17,458 nt of DNA, taken from Thiomargarita sp. (GTDB lineage: Bacteria; Pseudomonadota; Gammaproteobacteria; Beggiatoales; Beggiatoaceae). The stretch covers positions 1-17,458 of the forward strand of contig JAGLFE010000178.1 in the NCBI GenBank assembly GCA_023144675.1, in the 5' to 3' direction. How positions within the stretch are numbered: the stretch's first letter is position 1; each line of letters starts with the position of its first letter. Of this stretch, positions 8,417 to 15,896 are shown one piece after another. The notes under the pieces are model-generated. The model searched no databases. It had not been told where the DNA came from and worked only from the letters and a program-made list of their open reading frames with translations. Position numbers and translations under genes: made by a program.

Positions 8417-8497
8417 TAAATTTATTAATTTTATTTGTATATCAAAATTATGAATTTGATATTTAATTTAATCCAATATATTTTTATTTATAAATAA
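8417..8497 (-). repeat. 81-bp inverted repeat flanking nrdA, right copy
   Basis: This is the reverse complement of 5016-5096 with one mismatch. The match stops exactly at 8497, where a different sequence starting TGCGAGGTTGG (possible transposase debris) begins. The sharp edge suggests the repeat is a discrete inserted unit and not part of a larger duplicated segment. Confidence 0.9.
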
Positions 8498-8650
8498 TGC
8501 GAGGTTGGAACTTACACATTGACAAAAAAGAAAAAATATGTTCTGTATAAAAAACAAAGTTATTGAACCCTATAATCAATTGATTTATCGTAGTTCGATT
8601 CAAGGTAATAATTACTATCCTGATAACATAATTTCTTATAATTAACTGAC
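8498..8650 (+). pseudogene. Possible IS1-type transposase (InsB) remnant
   Basis: On the plus strand the translation from 8498 starts CEVGTYTLTKKKKYVLY, which looks like the CEVDEL-T...KKK..YxxYA segment of IS1-family InsB with two bases lost after GTTG. After a shift of frame near 8554 it reads TKLLNPIIN, one stop, FIVVR, similar to the TKxVIxFxVGxR segment that follows in that family. There are at least one frameshift and one in-frame stop, and no intact ends are seen. The identification rests on short remembered motifs and could be wrong. The 60-codon minus-strand frame over the same bases looks like a chance frame. Confidence 0.3.
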
Positions 8651-8674
8651 TTAAAAAGTTGAGCATCGCATGAT

Positions 8675-10537
8675 TTATATATCGTCTAAACCTAAATAGT
8701 TATCTGGGTGATAATCATCTGATAAATTTAAATCGTCCAATGAATCTTGGTTAGGTTTGAAAATTGGTGGATATTTTTTATCATACCAAACATAAATATG
8801 ATCAATGTCTCTTGCATTAATTTCCATGTTTGTAAAATACTCAAGGAGAGTTTCATTTTTTTCTTTTATAACAGTAGTATTAAATTCATAAAAATGTACT
8901 CCAATAAAATAAAATACGTTACTTAAAATACCAAATTTTTCTTTTTCAAATAATTCTATAATTTTTTGGTTAGGATTATTTTTACGCTTTGGTTCTGTCT
9001 TTTCAAGATACTTAACGAAAATAATTTTAAAATATTGTAGATACATGGGACAATGTGATAATAGAGGTTCTCTATTTTTTTCTTCATGTTCTTCTAACGT
9101 TTTTAAACACATTGAATACAAATATATTGAACACAAAATATCCCTGAATTTAGTTCGTTCATTAAATATTTTTTCATATAAACCATTTGGATGTTCTTTA
9201 TTTGAAACAAAAAGTAAGTTTCGCTTATCATCATTTAGTCCTTCTTGTAACTCATATACTAAGTAAGCCTCAGCACATATTTTATTTGGAACAATTTTAA
9301 TGCCTTTTGGAATTTTTCCTCTAAATTCTCCTTCTCTTTTTTCATACCAAAATTTAGTTTTAAACGACTCTTGTTGTAGTCTAATTTGGACATCATCATT
9401 AGCATGGAAATCTCTGTCTGAAATAGGATTTTGTGAATTGGTGTAACGAGTTACTTGCAAATCAAAGTTTTTGCCTCCCGATTTCAATAAACGTAAAGTT
9501 ATAAAAATTTCATTATCCATTTTTTCCCGTTCTCTTGGAGAAGCATTTTTATAAACAGAATGAATTGCATAAACAGTTTGTGCACCATTTATAATTTGAA
9601 ATCCATAAACTTTAAATTTGTTTGCTAGTTTACTAATTTTAGGCAAAGAATCAACTATGGCAGTAATACCATTATTGTAATACCAAAAATAAGCGGGATT
9701 TTCAGAGAGTGTTTTTTCTATTTGTTCATTGATTGCGGAATTTATAATAGGGTTTCGAACATTTTTAAAAAATAAACTAAAACTAAATTCTTCAAATAAA
9801 TTAAAAATTAAACTCGATTTTACCAAAAAAATGTAGGCATCAAAAGGTTTATCAATTCTAACAAAATCACCATTATTCTTCCGCCTTGTTACTTCTAATT
9901 CAATTAGTATATCTTCAGGTTTATAAGTATGTTCTAATGGATTAGCAGGTTTGATTTGTTTATATTTGTGTTCAATATAGTCATGCTTAATACGGTTAAT
10001 ATCAATAAACTTTAACTTAATATGTGGTCCAAATTCTTGGTTAAAGCTATTAACATTATCATCAATACGTTCTTGACAAAGAGCTAAAAAAATAAATTTA
10101 ACGAAACCATTGTTTCTAATATGTTCTGATAATTCAGTCAGTTTGTTATTGAAATTATCGTTTTCAGTAGGCTGCTTATTACCACGTAACATCGTAGTAA
10201 AATCGCTTATAGCATATCCAAGGTCTGTACCTACAATATTTTTTTCAGCATTCTTTTCATTATTCCATTTTGATTGGATAACATAGTAAATAATCTTACC
10301 TCTTGTATCTTTAGCATCAAAAATAATATCGCAAGAATTATCACCAGGACCATCTGTTATATAATGCACATAATCGGTTTTTTTACCATAAAATTCTAAG
10401 AACCAAATAAGAAAAGCATAACTTTTTTGATTATCTTCTGATTTATAATGTTTTTTTATCATTTCATCATCTGAATATTTTTTGATAATTTCAGATAATT
10501 CTTGATCAATAATTTGGTAAAAGTCTTTAGTAAGCAT
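8675..10537 (-). CDS. AIPR-family (abortive infection phage resistance) protein with PD-(D/E)xK-like N-terminus
   Basis: 620 aa. The AIPR signature is clear: N280-PAYFWYYNNGITAI, FQIINGAQTVYAI (~313-325), the RYTNSQNPISDRDFHAND stretch (~364-381) and FWYEKREGE (~396-404). The N-terminal ~110 residues carry GPGDNSCDI (D70) followed by YYVIQSKW (Q88-S-K90), a spacing and pattern like the Mrr/PD-(D/E)xK nuclease core, so a nuclease activity is likely. AIPR proteins are linked to phage abortive infection; the trigger of this one is unknown. It stands alone: the nearest gene upstream on its strand is spoT, 209 bp away, and no methylase or toxin partner is visible. No clear Shine-Dalgarno precedes the ATG. 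It is flanked by repeat and transposon remains on both sides, which suggests horizontal acquisition. Confidence 0.85.
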   Translation of the reverse strand: MLTKDFYQIIDQELSEIIKKYSDDEMIKKHYKSEDNQKSYAFLIWFLEFYGKKTDYVHYITDGPGDNSCDIIFDAKDTRGKIIYYVIQSKWNNEKNAEKNIVGTDLGYAISDFTTMLRGNKQPTENDNFNNKLTELSEHIRNNGFVKFIFLALCQERIDDNVNSFNQEFGPHIKLKFIDINRIKHDYIEHKYKQIKPANPLEHTYKPEDILIELEVTRRKNNGDFVRIDKPFDAYIFLVKSSLIFNLFEEFSFSLFFKNVRNPIINSAINEQIEKTLSENPAYFWYYNNGITAIVDSLPKISKLANKFKVYGFQIINGAQTVYAIHSVYKNASPREREKMDNEIFITLRLLKSGGKNFDLQVTRYTNSQNPISDRDFHANDDVQIRLQQESFKTKFWYEKREGEFRGKIPKGIKIVPNKICAEAYLVYELQEGLNDDKRNLLFVSNKEHPNGLYEKIFNERTKFRDILCSIYLYSMCLKTLEEHEEKNREPLLSHCPMYLQYFKIIFVKYLEKTEPKRKNNPNQKIIELFEKEKFGILSNVFYFIGVHFYEFNTTVIKEKNETLLEYFTNMEINARDIDHIYVWYDKKYPPIFKPNQDSLDDLNLSDDYHPDNYLGLDDI

Positions 10538-10607
10538 ATAAAGTAACCGAATATCATTAAGAATGTATTATTAATATTTATGCAACAACGTCTTGCTAAC
10601 TTTTTTT

Positions 10608-10734
10608 TATCTACCAATTAAACTTTAAATACGAATTAAGAGTTAGCATTTTAACACGATTGATGCGCTTCGTTCCTCAACAGCATCCTACATTTTTATC
10701 TTAATTTTATACGTATTTCTTAACTTAGTAGATA
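10608..10734. repeat. MITE-like repeat with imperfect TIRs and GATGC...GCATC core
   Basis: The ends TATCTACCAATTAA...AAATACG (10608-10633) and, read on the other strand from 10734, TATCTACTAAGTTAAGAAATACG form imperfect inverted repeats. In the centre, GATGC (10662-10666) and GCATC (10683-10687) followed by CTACA match the degenerate GATGCGTTTCGTTCCTCAACGCATCCTACA type of dispersed repeat (from memory). A further 8-bp inverted pair, TGCTAACT (10594-10601) and AGTTAGCA (10641-10648), overlaps the left end. No target duplication is clear. Confidence 0.5.
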
Positions 10735-10746
10735 GTTACCTTTTTA

Positions 10747-12933
10747 TTAACAACGTTCAATATGCTTAACATTATCTAGTTGTTCTAAATGCTTTATAAT
10801 TTTGGTAAGATGTTCATTATTTTTAACGGAGATACTAAACTTTAAAATATTCTCAAAATCCTCATGAGAACTTTCATTATAAACGTGTTGAATATTAATA
10901 TTCATCTTAGCAAAAATAGTTGAAACTTTAGCTAAAACACCTAATTGGTCATGTATATGCAGTGAAATGTTAACTAAAAATTCACTATTAATATTCAGTT
11001 CCCATTCTAAATTTATTAAATTTTCAGGTTGACTACGATATTCAATAATATGTCTGCAAGTAGCAGTATGTACAATAATTCCTTTGCCAGCACTTACAAA
11101 ACCAATAATTTCATCCCCAGGAATAGGATGACAACAACGGGCAAAATTAATTAAAACCCCTTCTGTACCTCTGATTATTAAAGGTTCTGATTTATTTATT
11201 TCTATAAAAGGCAAAGGTTTAATTTTTGAATTAGAATGGCATTGGCGAGCTATCATTAAAGCGACCTTGTTACCCAATCCAATTTCTTTTAACAAAGTTG
11301 TAAAATCATCTACTTTAAAAGTTTTAATCAAGCAATTATGCTGCTCTTCAGTTAACTTATCTGTTGACAAAGCATAAACCGATAACTCTTTATCCAATAA
11401 ACGTTTTCCTAATAAAATTGCTTCTTCATGTTGTAAATTTTTTAGAAAATGCCGAATATGACCACGCGCCTTGGCACTTACTGCAAAATGTAACCAACTT
11501 GCGTTTGGATGCGCCCATTCAGCAGTAAAAGCTTCCATTGTTTGTCCATTGGATAATGGTGTCGAAAGTGGTGCATATTGACCATCAATTTTAATAGAAA
11601 GACATTGATTACCAATATCGCTATGCACGGCATAAGCAAAATCAATTCCAGTAGCCCCTTTAGGCAGTTGTAAAATTTTTCCTTGAGGAGTAAAAACATA
11701 CAGTTCTTCACTATATAACTCAGTTTTAAACTGATCAAAAAACTCTAAAGAATCACTAGAAATTTGCGGTATTTCTAACAAGCCATGTAGCCATTCATTA
11801 GTACGTTGGCGAACAATATAATTTGTTGCTTCATGTGGGCAAATATCATTATTTTTAACTGTTCGATTGGCAGTAATTCCTTTGTTAGCTATTTCGTGCA
11901 TTGCAAAAGTACGAATTTGAATATGAATTAAAAAACCATGAATACTAAATAACGCTGTGTGTAATGATTGATAACCGTTTATTTTGGGAATGGCAATGTA
12001 ATCCCTAAATTTTTCATAAATTGGTTTATACAACGTAAGTGTATGTAAAATACCAAATGTGCGATAACAATCATCAATATTATTAACTATTACCCTTATT
12101 ACGCAACTGTTAGTAATTTGTTTAAATGTTTTTTGTTTATCAATTGATGAACCTTGCTTTTTTTTCTGCATTTGTTCATAAATACTGTAATAATTCAATT
12201 TGCGTCTTCTTATCTTAGCGGTTATTCCTGCCGATTTTAAACTTTGACTAATAGTTTCTAAAATATTTTTATATATTTCAATCCGTTTTTTATATATATT
12301 TTCAGCATAGCGGGCTAATACTTTATAACGTAGGGGATACAAGGTGGCAAAACTTAAAGTTTGTAATTCGACTTTTATTGCATTAATACCTAATCGGTTG
12401 GCAATAGGTGCATATATCTCTAAAGTTTCTCTAGCAATCCGCTTTTGTGAATTAAGTTTCATCGCTTTAATAGTGTGCATATTATGCAAGCGATCTACTA
12501 ATTTGATAATAATTACCCGAATATCTTTACTCATGGCTAGTACCATTTTGCGAAAACTGGCTGCCTGTGCTTGTTCCCGAGTTTCAAAATGTATAAAAGA
12601 TAATTTACTTACTCCATCAACTAATTCTGCAATTTCAGGACTAAATTTTTTAGCCAATTCTTCTTTAGTAAATTCAGTATCTTCAATAATATCATGCAAT
12701 AAAGCAGCACAAAGAGTTTGAGTATCCATCCGCATTTGAGCTAGAATATAAGTAACAGCTAAAGGGTGGAAAATATAGGCTTCACCTGATTTACGAACTT
12801 GATTTTTATGCCCCTCAGCACTAAAAAAATAAGCACGATATACATCCTTAATCTGCTCTTCAGTAAGATAACTTTTAAGCAGACCACATATATCGCTGAT
12901 CAATAAACGAGGATAAGGGACTAAAAAAGGCAT
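10747..12933 (-). CDS. spoT: SpoT-type RSH protein, (p)ppGpp hydrolase with degenerate synthetase domain
   Basis: 728 aa. It degrades the stringent-response alarmone (p)ppGpp. Parts in order: HD hydrolase domain (~35-200) with R48, H56 (IFHP), H80-D81 in LLHDIIEDT, and D147/N151 in KLVDRLHNM, all as in active hydrolases; pseudo-synthetase domain (~235-360); TGS domain (~410-470, YVFTPQGKILQLPKGATGIDFAYAVH); a conserved Cys segment (FARCCHPIPGD, HTATCRH, ~597-630); and a C-terminal ACT domain (~650-728). In the synthetase the catalytic Asp five residues before R280 is N275 (TNSCVIRV) and the Glu of the EIQIRT motif is H337 (HIQIRT); the GRxK motif and the AHW after it are also changed. GYQSLHT is kept. 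I infer hydrolase-only activity, so (p)ppGpp must come from another enzyme such as RelA. AGGT lies just before the ATG. rpoZ, a usual neighbour, is absent. Confidence 0.93.
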   Translation of the reverse strand: MPFLVPYPRLLISDICGLLKSYLTEEQIKDVYRAYFFSAEGHKNQVRKSGEAYIFHPLAVTYILAQMRMDTQTLCAALLHDIIEDTEFTKEELAKKFSPEIAELVDGVSKLSFIHFETREQAQAASFRKMVLAMSKDIRVIIIKLVDRLHNMHTIKAMKLNSQKRIARETLEIYAPIANRLGINAIKVELQTLSFATLYPLRYKVLARYAENIYKKRIEIYKNILETISQSLKSAGITAKIRRRKLNYYSIYEQMQKKKQGSSIDKQKTFKQITNSCVIRVIVNNIDDCYRTFGILHTLTLYKPIYEKFRDYIAIPKINGYQSLHTALFSIHGFLIHIQIRTFAMHEIANKGITANRTVKNNDICPHEATNYIVRQRTNEWLHGLLEIPQISSDSLEFFDQFKTELYSEELYVFTPQGKILQLPKGATGIDFAYAVHSDIGNQCLSIKIDGQYAPLSTPLSNGQTMEAFTAEWAHPNASWLHFAVSAKARGHIRHFLKNLQHEEAILLGKRLLDKELSVYALSTDKLTEEQHNCLIKTFKVDDFTTLLKEIGLGNKVALMIARQCHSNSKIKPLPFIEINKSEPLIIRGTEGVLINFARCCHPIPGDEIIGFVSAGKGIIVHTATCRHIIEYRSQPENLINLEWELNINSEFLVNISLHIHDQLGVLAKVSTIFAKMNINIQHVYNESSHEDFENILKFSISVKNNEHLTKIIKHLEQLDNVKHIERC

Positions 12934-13006
12934 TATTATTACCTACAATGATTAATTAATCTCGACAGTGCAACGTAAAAACAGATTGTGTAAAGAGGTT
13001 AATACG

Positions 13007-13216
13007 TTAAACCCTTGCTTTCAAACGGTTAAGATAACAGCTTGCAGGCAAAAGTGAATTTCTACATGGTTTAAGTTGACTATTATTCAGTTCCAAATGA
13101 CCACGAAACTCGGCATTTTCTATCTTTACATTTTCTATCTTTAGTTGTTTTATTTCTTCTAAAAGTTGTTTTATAATTACTTTTAGGGATTCTATGTCGT
13201 TTGGAAGTTCTTTCAT
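13007..13216 (-). pseudogene. Truncated N-terminus of IS66-type transposase (TnpC-like)
   Basis: 69 codons. The first ~45 residues, MKELPNDIESLKVIIKQLL followed by a KIEN-rich coiled coil and AEFRGHLELNNSQ, match the leader helix of IS66 TnpC-like transposases, where LxxRLxxNSxNSSKPPSSDG would follow. Here the sequence departs at LNNSQLKPCRN and ends after 24 more unrelated residues, with no zinc-finger or DDE part. It is therefore a broken fragment. It lies in the spoT upstream gap on the same strand, 73 bp before spoT, so it may be read into spoT. The identification is by memory of the N-terminal pattern. Confidence 0.5.
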
Positions 13217-13225
13217 TTTTTTAGT

Positions 13226-13253
13226 TTAACATTTATTCTTTTTTTTGTATAAT
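13226..13253 (+). promoter_or_regulatory. Candidate sigma-70 promoter for macrodomain gene
   Basis: TTAACA (13226-13231, five of six -35 bases), 16-bp spacer, TATAAT (13248-13253, perfect -10). It points to the macrodomain gene, leaving a leader of about 85-90 nt. This is the best promoter-like pair in the window, though the DNA is AT-rich. Confidence 0.45.
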
Positions 13254-13347
13254 CTTTTTTATGCTATGGTAGGTAGTTACAAAATTATATTTTTTTATTC
13301 AAGCTATATTTTTCAACGGATTAATTCATAATAATATATAATATAAA

Positions 13348-13860
13348 ATGTCTTTTCGAATTAAATTAATACAAGATGATATTACCACATTATCAGTGGA
13401 TGCTATCGTTAATGCAGCTAATTCTTCTTTACTAGGTGGGGGCGGAGTTGATGGAGCTATCCATCGAGTAGCTAGTTCAGCATTATTGGCTGAATGTCGT
13501 ACTTTAAATGGTTGTTCAACTGGGCAAGCTAAAATTACTCAAGCTTATCAACTGCCATGCCAATATGTGATTCATACTGTTGGTCCAATATGGAAAGATG
13601 GGCAACATGATGAAAAAAAATTACTTGAAGCTTGTTATATAAATAGTTTAAATATTGCTCGGAAAAATACTATAAAAACTATTGCATTCCCAGCAATTAG
13701 CTGTGGTGCTTATAGTTATCCTATTAAAGAAGCCACTGAAATTGCGGTACAAATCGTTGCTAATTGGTTGCAAAATGATTCATCTGTGGAACTGGTTTAT
13801 TTTGTTGCTTTTAATAATGCTATTGATGATTTTTATCGGAAAGCATTGTCTGAAATATAA
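13348..13860 (+). CDS. ymdB: Macrodomain protein, O-acetyl-ADP-ribose deacetylase (YmdB-like)
   Basis: 170 aa, one macrodomain covering the whole protein. It should bind ADP-ribose and hydrolyse O-acetyl-ADP-ribose or remove mono-ADP-ribose from proteins. Visible motifs: IVNAANSSLLGGGGVDGAIH (~20-39) with the Asn of NAAN and D35 of the catalytic loop, HTVGPIW (76-82), and FPAISCGAYSYP (114-125), the second phosphate-binding loop. Length fits E. coli YmdB (177 aa). The ATG has no Shine-Dalgarno but is preceded by a candidate promoter. The gene is 35 bp from the next gene on the same strand and probably cotranscribed with it. YmdB also regulates RNase III in E. coli; I cannot tell whether that holds here. 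Confidence 0.9.
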   Translation: MSFRIKLIQDDITTLSVDAIVNAANSSLLGGGGVDGAIHRVASSALLAECRTLNGCSTGQAKITQAYQLPCQYVIHTVGPIWKDGQHDEKKLLEACYINSLNIARKNTIKTIAFPAISCGAYSYPIKEATEIAVQIVANWLQNDSSVELVYFVAFNNAIDDFYRKALSEI

Positions 13861-13895
13861 ACTTTTTTATTGAAAATTACTGGAATTAAATATTT

Positions 13896-14573
13896 ATGAA
13901 TAAATCTCATTTTTCTCGCTATATTATAACGGGTATTTTAACCATTATCCCGTTATTACTAACTTGGATAGTTTTTAGTTTCCTATTTACTCAATTATCT
14001 CGTGTTGGCAAACCAGCTGTGATTGCTTTAGCAGCTTTATTTCAAGAATCCTCACCAATGATAGCACATTGGATCGTAGCATTAGATCCGATATTTTTGT
14101 CATTAATTGCTGTCATATTTACATTATTGATTTTATATTTATTAGGCTGGATGTCAACATTGGTAATTGGCAAGCGTATTATTGCTCTGATGGAATTATT
14201 ACTCAATCGTTTACCTTTTGTCCACACAATTTATGGTTCTTCAAAAAAATTACTATCAGCATTACAGCAAAAACCAAATGATACACAACGAGTGGTTTTA
14301 ATTGAATTTCCTTCAGCACCAATGAAAGCTGTGGGTTTTGTTACTCAAACTATGTTGGATCAAGATACTGGACAAAAATTAGCGGCAGTTTATGTACCAA
14401 CCACGCCTAATCCAACTTCAGGTTATTTAGAAATAGTGCCTGTAGATAATTTAGTTGAAACTGATTGGACGCTAGATGAAGCTATGACTTTTATCATTTC
14501 AGGAGGAGCAGTTGCACCTAATAACTTAAATTATACTCAAAGTGTTACAACTAGAACGGTAGATAAAAAATAA
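13896..14573 (+). CDS. DUF502 family inner-membrane protein
   Basis: 225 aa. Two strong transmembrane segments are visible (~9-31, IITGILTIIPLLLTWIVFSF; and ~67-90, FLSLIAVIFTLLILYLLGW), then a soluble domain with the DUF502 hallmarks LPFVHTIYGSSKKLL, VVLIEFPSAPMKAVGFVT, YVPTTPNPTSGYLEIVP and EAMTFIISGGAVAP. The family is widespread in proteobacteria and related to plant LCV-like proteins; its molecular role is not established. The ribosome site is weak (GGA about 11 nt before the ATG). It follows the macrodomain gene by 35 bp and converges with rpoH. Confidence 0.88.
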   Translation: MNKSHFSRYIITGILTIIPLLLTWIVFSFLFTQLSRVGKPAVIALAALFQESSPMIAHWIVALDPIFLSLIAVIFTLLILYLLGWMSTLVIGKRIIALMELLLNRLPFVHTIYGSSKKLLSALQQKPNDTQRVVLIEFPSAPMKAVGFVTQTMLDQDTGQKLAAVYVPTTPNPTSGYLEIVPVDNLVETDWTLDEAMTFIISGGAVAPNNLNYTQSVTTRTVDKK

Positions 14574-14625
14574 TTCAAAAAGTTTTTGTTAAATAACATA
14601 CATATTTAGTTAAATTTACTATTTT

Positions 14626-14690
14626 TTATTAGCGATTAATCTGGTTGAAACCTAATTTCTTAGAAACCAAAAATTAAATTACGCTAATAA
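14626..14690. repeat. Inverted repeat between convergent DUF502 and rpoH genes
   Basis: TTATTAGCG (14626-14634) pairs with CGCTAATAA (14682-14690), with an inner pair TGGTT (14642-14646)/AACCA (14665-14669). It covers the end of rpoH and could form an mRNA stem for both converging transcripts. There is no U-tract directly after the stem on either strand, so it is not a standard intrinsic terminator. Confidence 0.35.
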
Positions 14691-15542
14691 AGTAATGTTC
14701 TTTTTCAATTTCTTCATAGCATTGCCTTCTATTTGTCGAATACGTTCGGCAGAAACATTATAACATTTAGCCAATTGCTGCAAAGTTACTTTTTTTTCAC
14801 TTAGCCACCTTTGTCTTAAAATATCTTGACTACGCAAATCTAATTTATTTAGAGCTTTTTGTAATTTATTATGTCCATACTCTGTCCATTCATCACGTTC
14901 AACAACAAGAAAAGGGTTGTAACGATTATCTTCTAAATAACCCATTGGAGATAATATTTCTGTTTCTTCATTAGAATCACTAGGAGCATCAAAAGCCAAA
15001 TCATAAGTATTTAAACGCGTTTCCATCTCACGAACATCTTTGGTACTTACGCCTAAATCTTCAGCTACATTTTCAACTTCTGCTTGATTTAACCAACCAA
15101 GTCGTTTTTTAGCACTGCGTAAATTAAAAAATAGTTTACGTTGTGATTTAGTAGTCGCTACTTTTACAATACGCCAGTTACGTAAAATATATTCATGAAT
15201 TTCAGCACGTATCCAATGCACAGCAAAAGAAACAAGACGTACTCCAACAGTTGGGTCAAAACGCTTTACCGCTTTCATCAAACCAACATTGCCTTCCTGA
15301 ATTAAATCAGATTGCGACAAACCATAACCACGATAACTTTGCGCAATATGCATTACAAAACGCAAATGAGACATAACTAAAGTGCTTGCTGCATTTAAAT
15401 CATCTTCTTCACGTAAATGTACTGCTAATGTTCGTTCTTCCTCGGCAGTTAGCATAGGAATTGTTTTTACTGTTTGTGCGTAACCTTCAATACTTGAGCC
15501 AGGCACCGATAGTTTATCATGTAACGTAAGTGCGTATGACAT
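14679..15542 (-). CDS. rpoH: RNA polymerase heat-shock sigma factor RpoH (sigma-32)
   Basis: 287 aa from the ATG at 15542, close to the 284 of E. coli. Region 1.2/2 is clear: [72 protein letters not shown], followed by the RpoH box QRKLFFNLR (~134-142) that is unique to sigma-32. Region 4 helix-turn-helix is at the end ([28 protein letters not shown]). It directs RNA polymerase to heat-shock promoters. An in-frame TTG at 15575 would add 11 residues but lacks support; the ATG itself has only a weak AAAGA. ftsE/ftsX, the usual upstream genes, are not next to it. Whether an RNA thermometer controls translation cannot be read by eye. Confidence 0.95.
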   Translation of the reverse strand: MSYALTLHDKLSVPGSSIEGYAQTVKTIPMLTAEEERTLAVHLREEDDLNAASTLVMSHLRFVMHIAQSYRGYGLSQSDLIQEGNVGLMKAVKRFDPTVGVRLVSFAVHWIRAEIHEYILRNWRIVKVATTKSQRKLFFNLRSAKKRLGWLNQAEVENVAEDLGVSTKDVREMETRLNTYDLAFDAPSDSNEETEILSPMGYLEDNRYNPFLVVERDEWTEYGHNKLQKALNKLDLRSQDILRQRWLSEKKVTLQQLAKCYNVSAERIRQIEGNAMKKLKKNITLLA

Positions 15543-15896
15543 GATATTTTTCTTTAATATTTGTTTTAAGTTCAATTCATTGCACTCATAAAGATTTATT
15601 TATAGAAATAATATACAATTATTTATAACTGAATACCTTGATAATTAATAAGTTTCACCTCAAATTTTGGCTAGTTTAATAGTCAAATATTTTAAAGTCA
15701 AGTAATTTTAATACTATATTTAGGTAAAAATATAAAATAGCTAAAAAAATCAGTTATTTATATGTTAAAATAATGTATATCTACATAAGTATATACTTGA
15801 TCTATAATAAGTAAAATTTTAAATATAAGTATTTAATTATATTATAAAATATCAATTGATTTTGAATTAAAACTTACATTTTCGATTAAAACTAAT
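15543..15896. other. Divergent AT-rich intergenic region between rpoH and amgK
   Basis: 354 bp without a gene. It must hold promoters for rpoH (leftward) and amgK (rightward). I see one reasonable rightward promoter with a palindrome in its spacer; no clear sigma-32 or sigma-70 match for rpoH stands out from the AT background. Confidence 0.5.
15780..15808 (+). promoter_or_regulatory. Candidate amgK-murU promoter with palindrome in spacer
   Basis: TCTACA (15780-15785, four of six -35 bases), 17-bp spacer, TATAAT (15803-15808). A 12-bp perfect palindrome AAGTATATACTT (15787-15798) fills the spacer, where a repressor would block polymerase. A 12-bp palindrome is expected by chance about once in this much AT-rich DNA, so the operator idea is weak. 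The leader would be about 80 nt. Confidence 0.35.

Noticed and set aside
8484..8666. 60-codon minus-strand ORF beside the AIPR gene
   Set aside because: Its end runs into the 81-bp repeat, it has no family resemblance and the plus strand there fits transposase debris better.
9045..9266. 73-codon plus-strand ORF
   Set aside because: Antisense inside the AIPR gene, low-complexity composition, no motif.
11478..11738. 86-codon minus-strand ORF
   Set aside because: Same-strand alternative frame inside spoT TGS-domain codons; the spoT frame is clearly the coding one.
12344..12721. 125-codon plus-strand ORF
   Set aside because: It lies fully antisense inside the conserved HD domain of spoT and has no recognisable motif; a shadow frame.
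13682..14281. Short ORFs at 13682-13873, 14042-14227 and 14069-14281
   Set aside because: Overlap the macrodomain and DUF502 genes in other frames; hydrophobic composition is a by-product of AT-rich codons.
14626..14690. Bidirectional intrinsic terminator between DUF502 and rpoH
   Set aside because: The stem is imperfect, has a long loop and lacks a following T-tract on either strand, so it is listed only as an inverted repeat.
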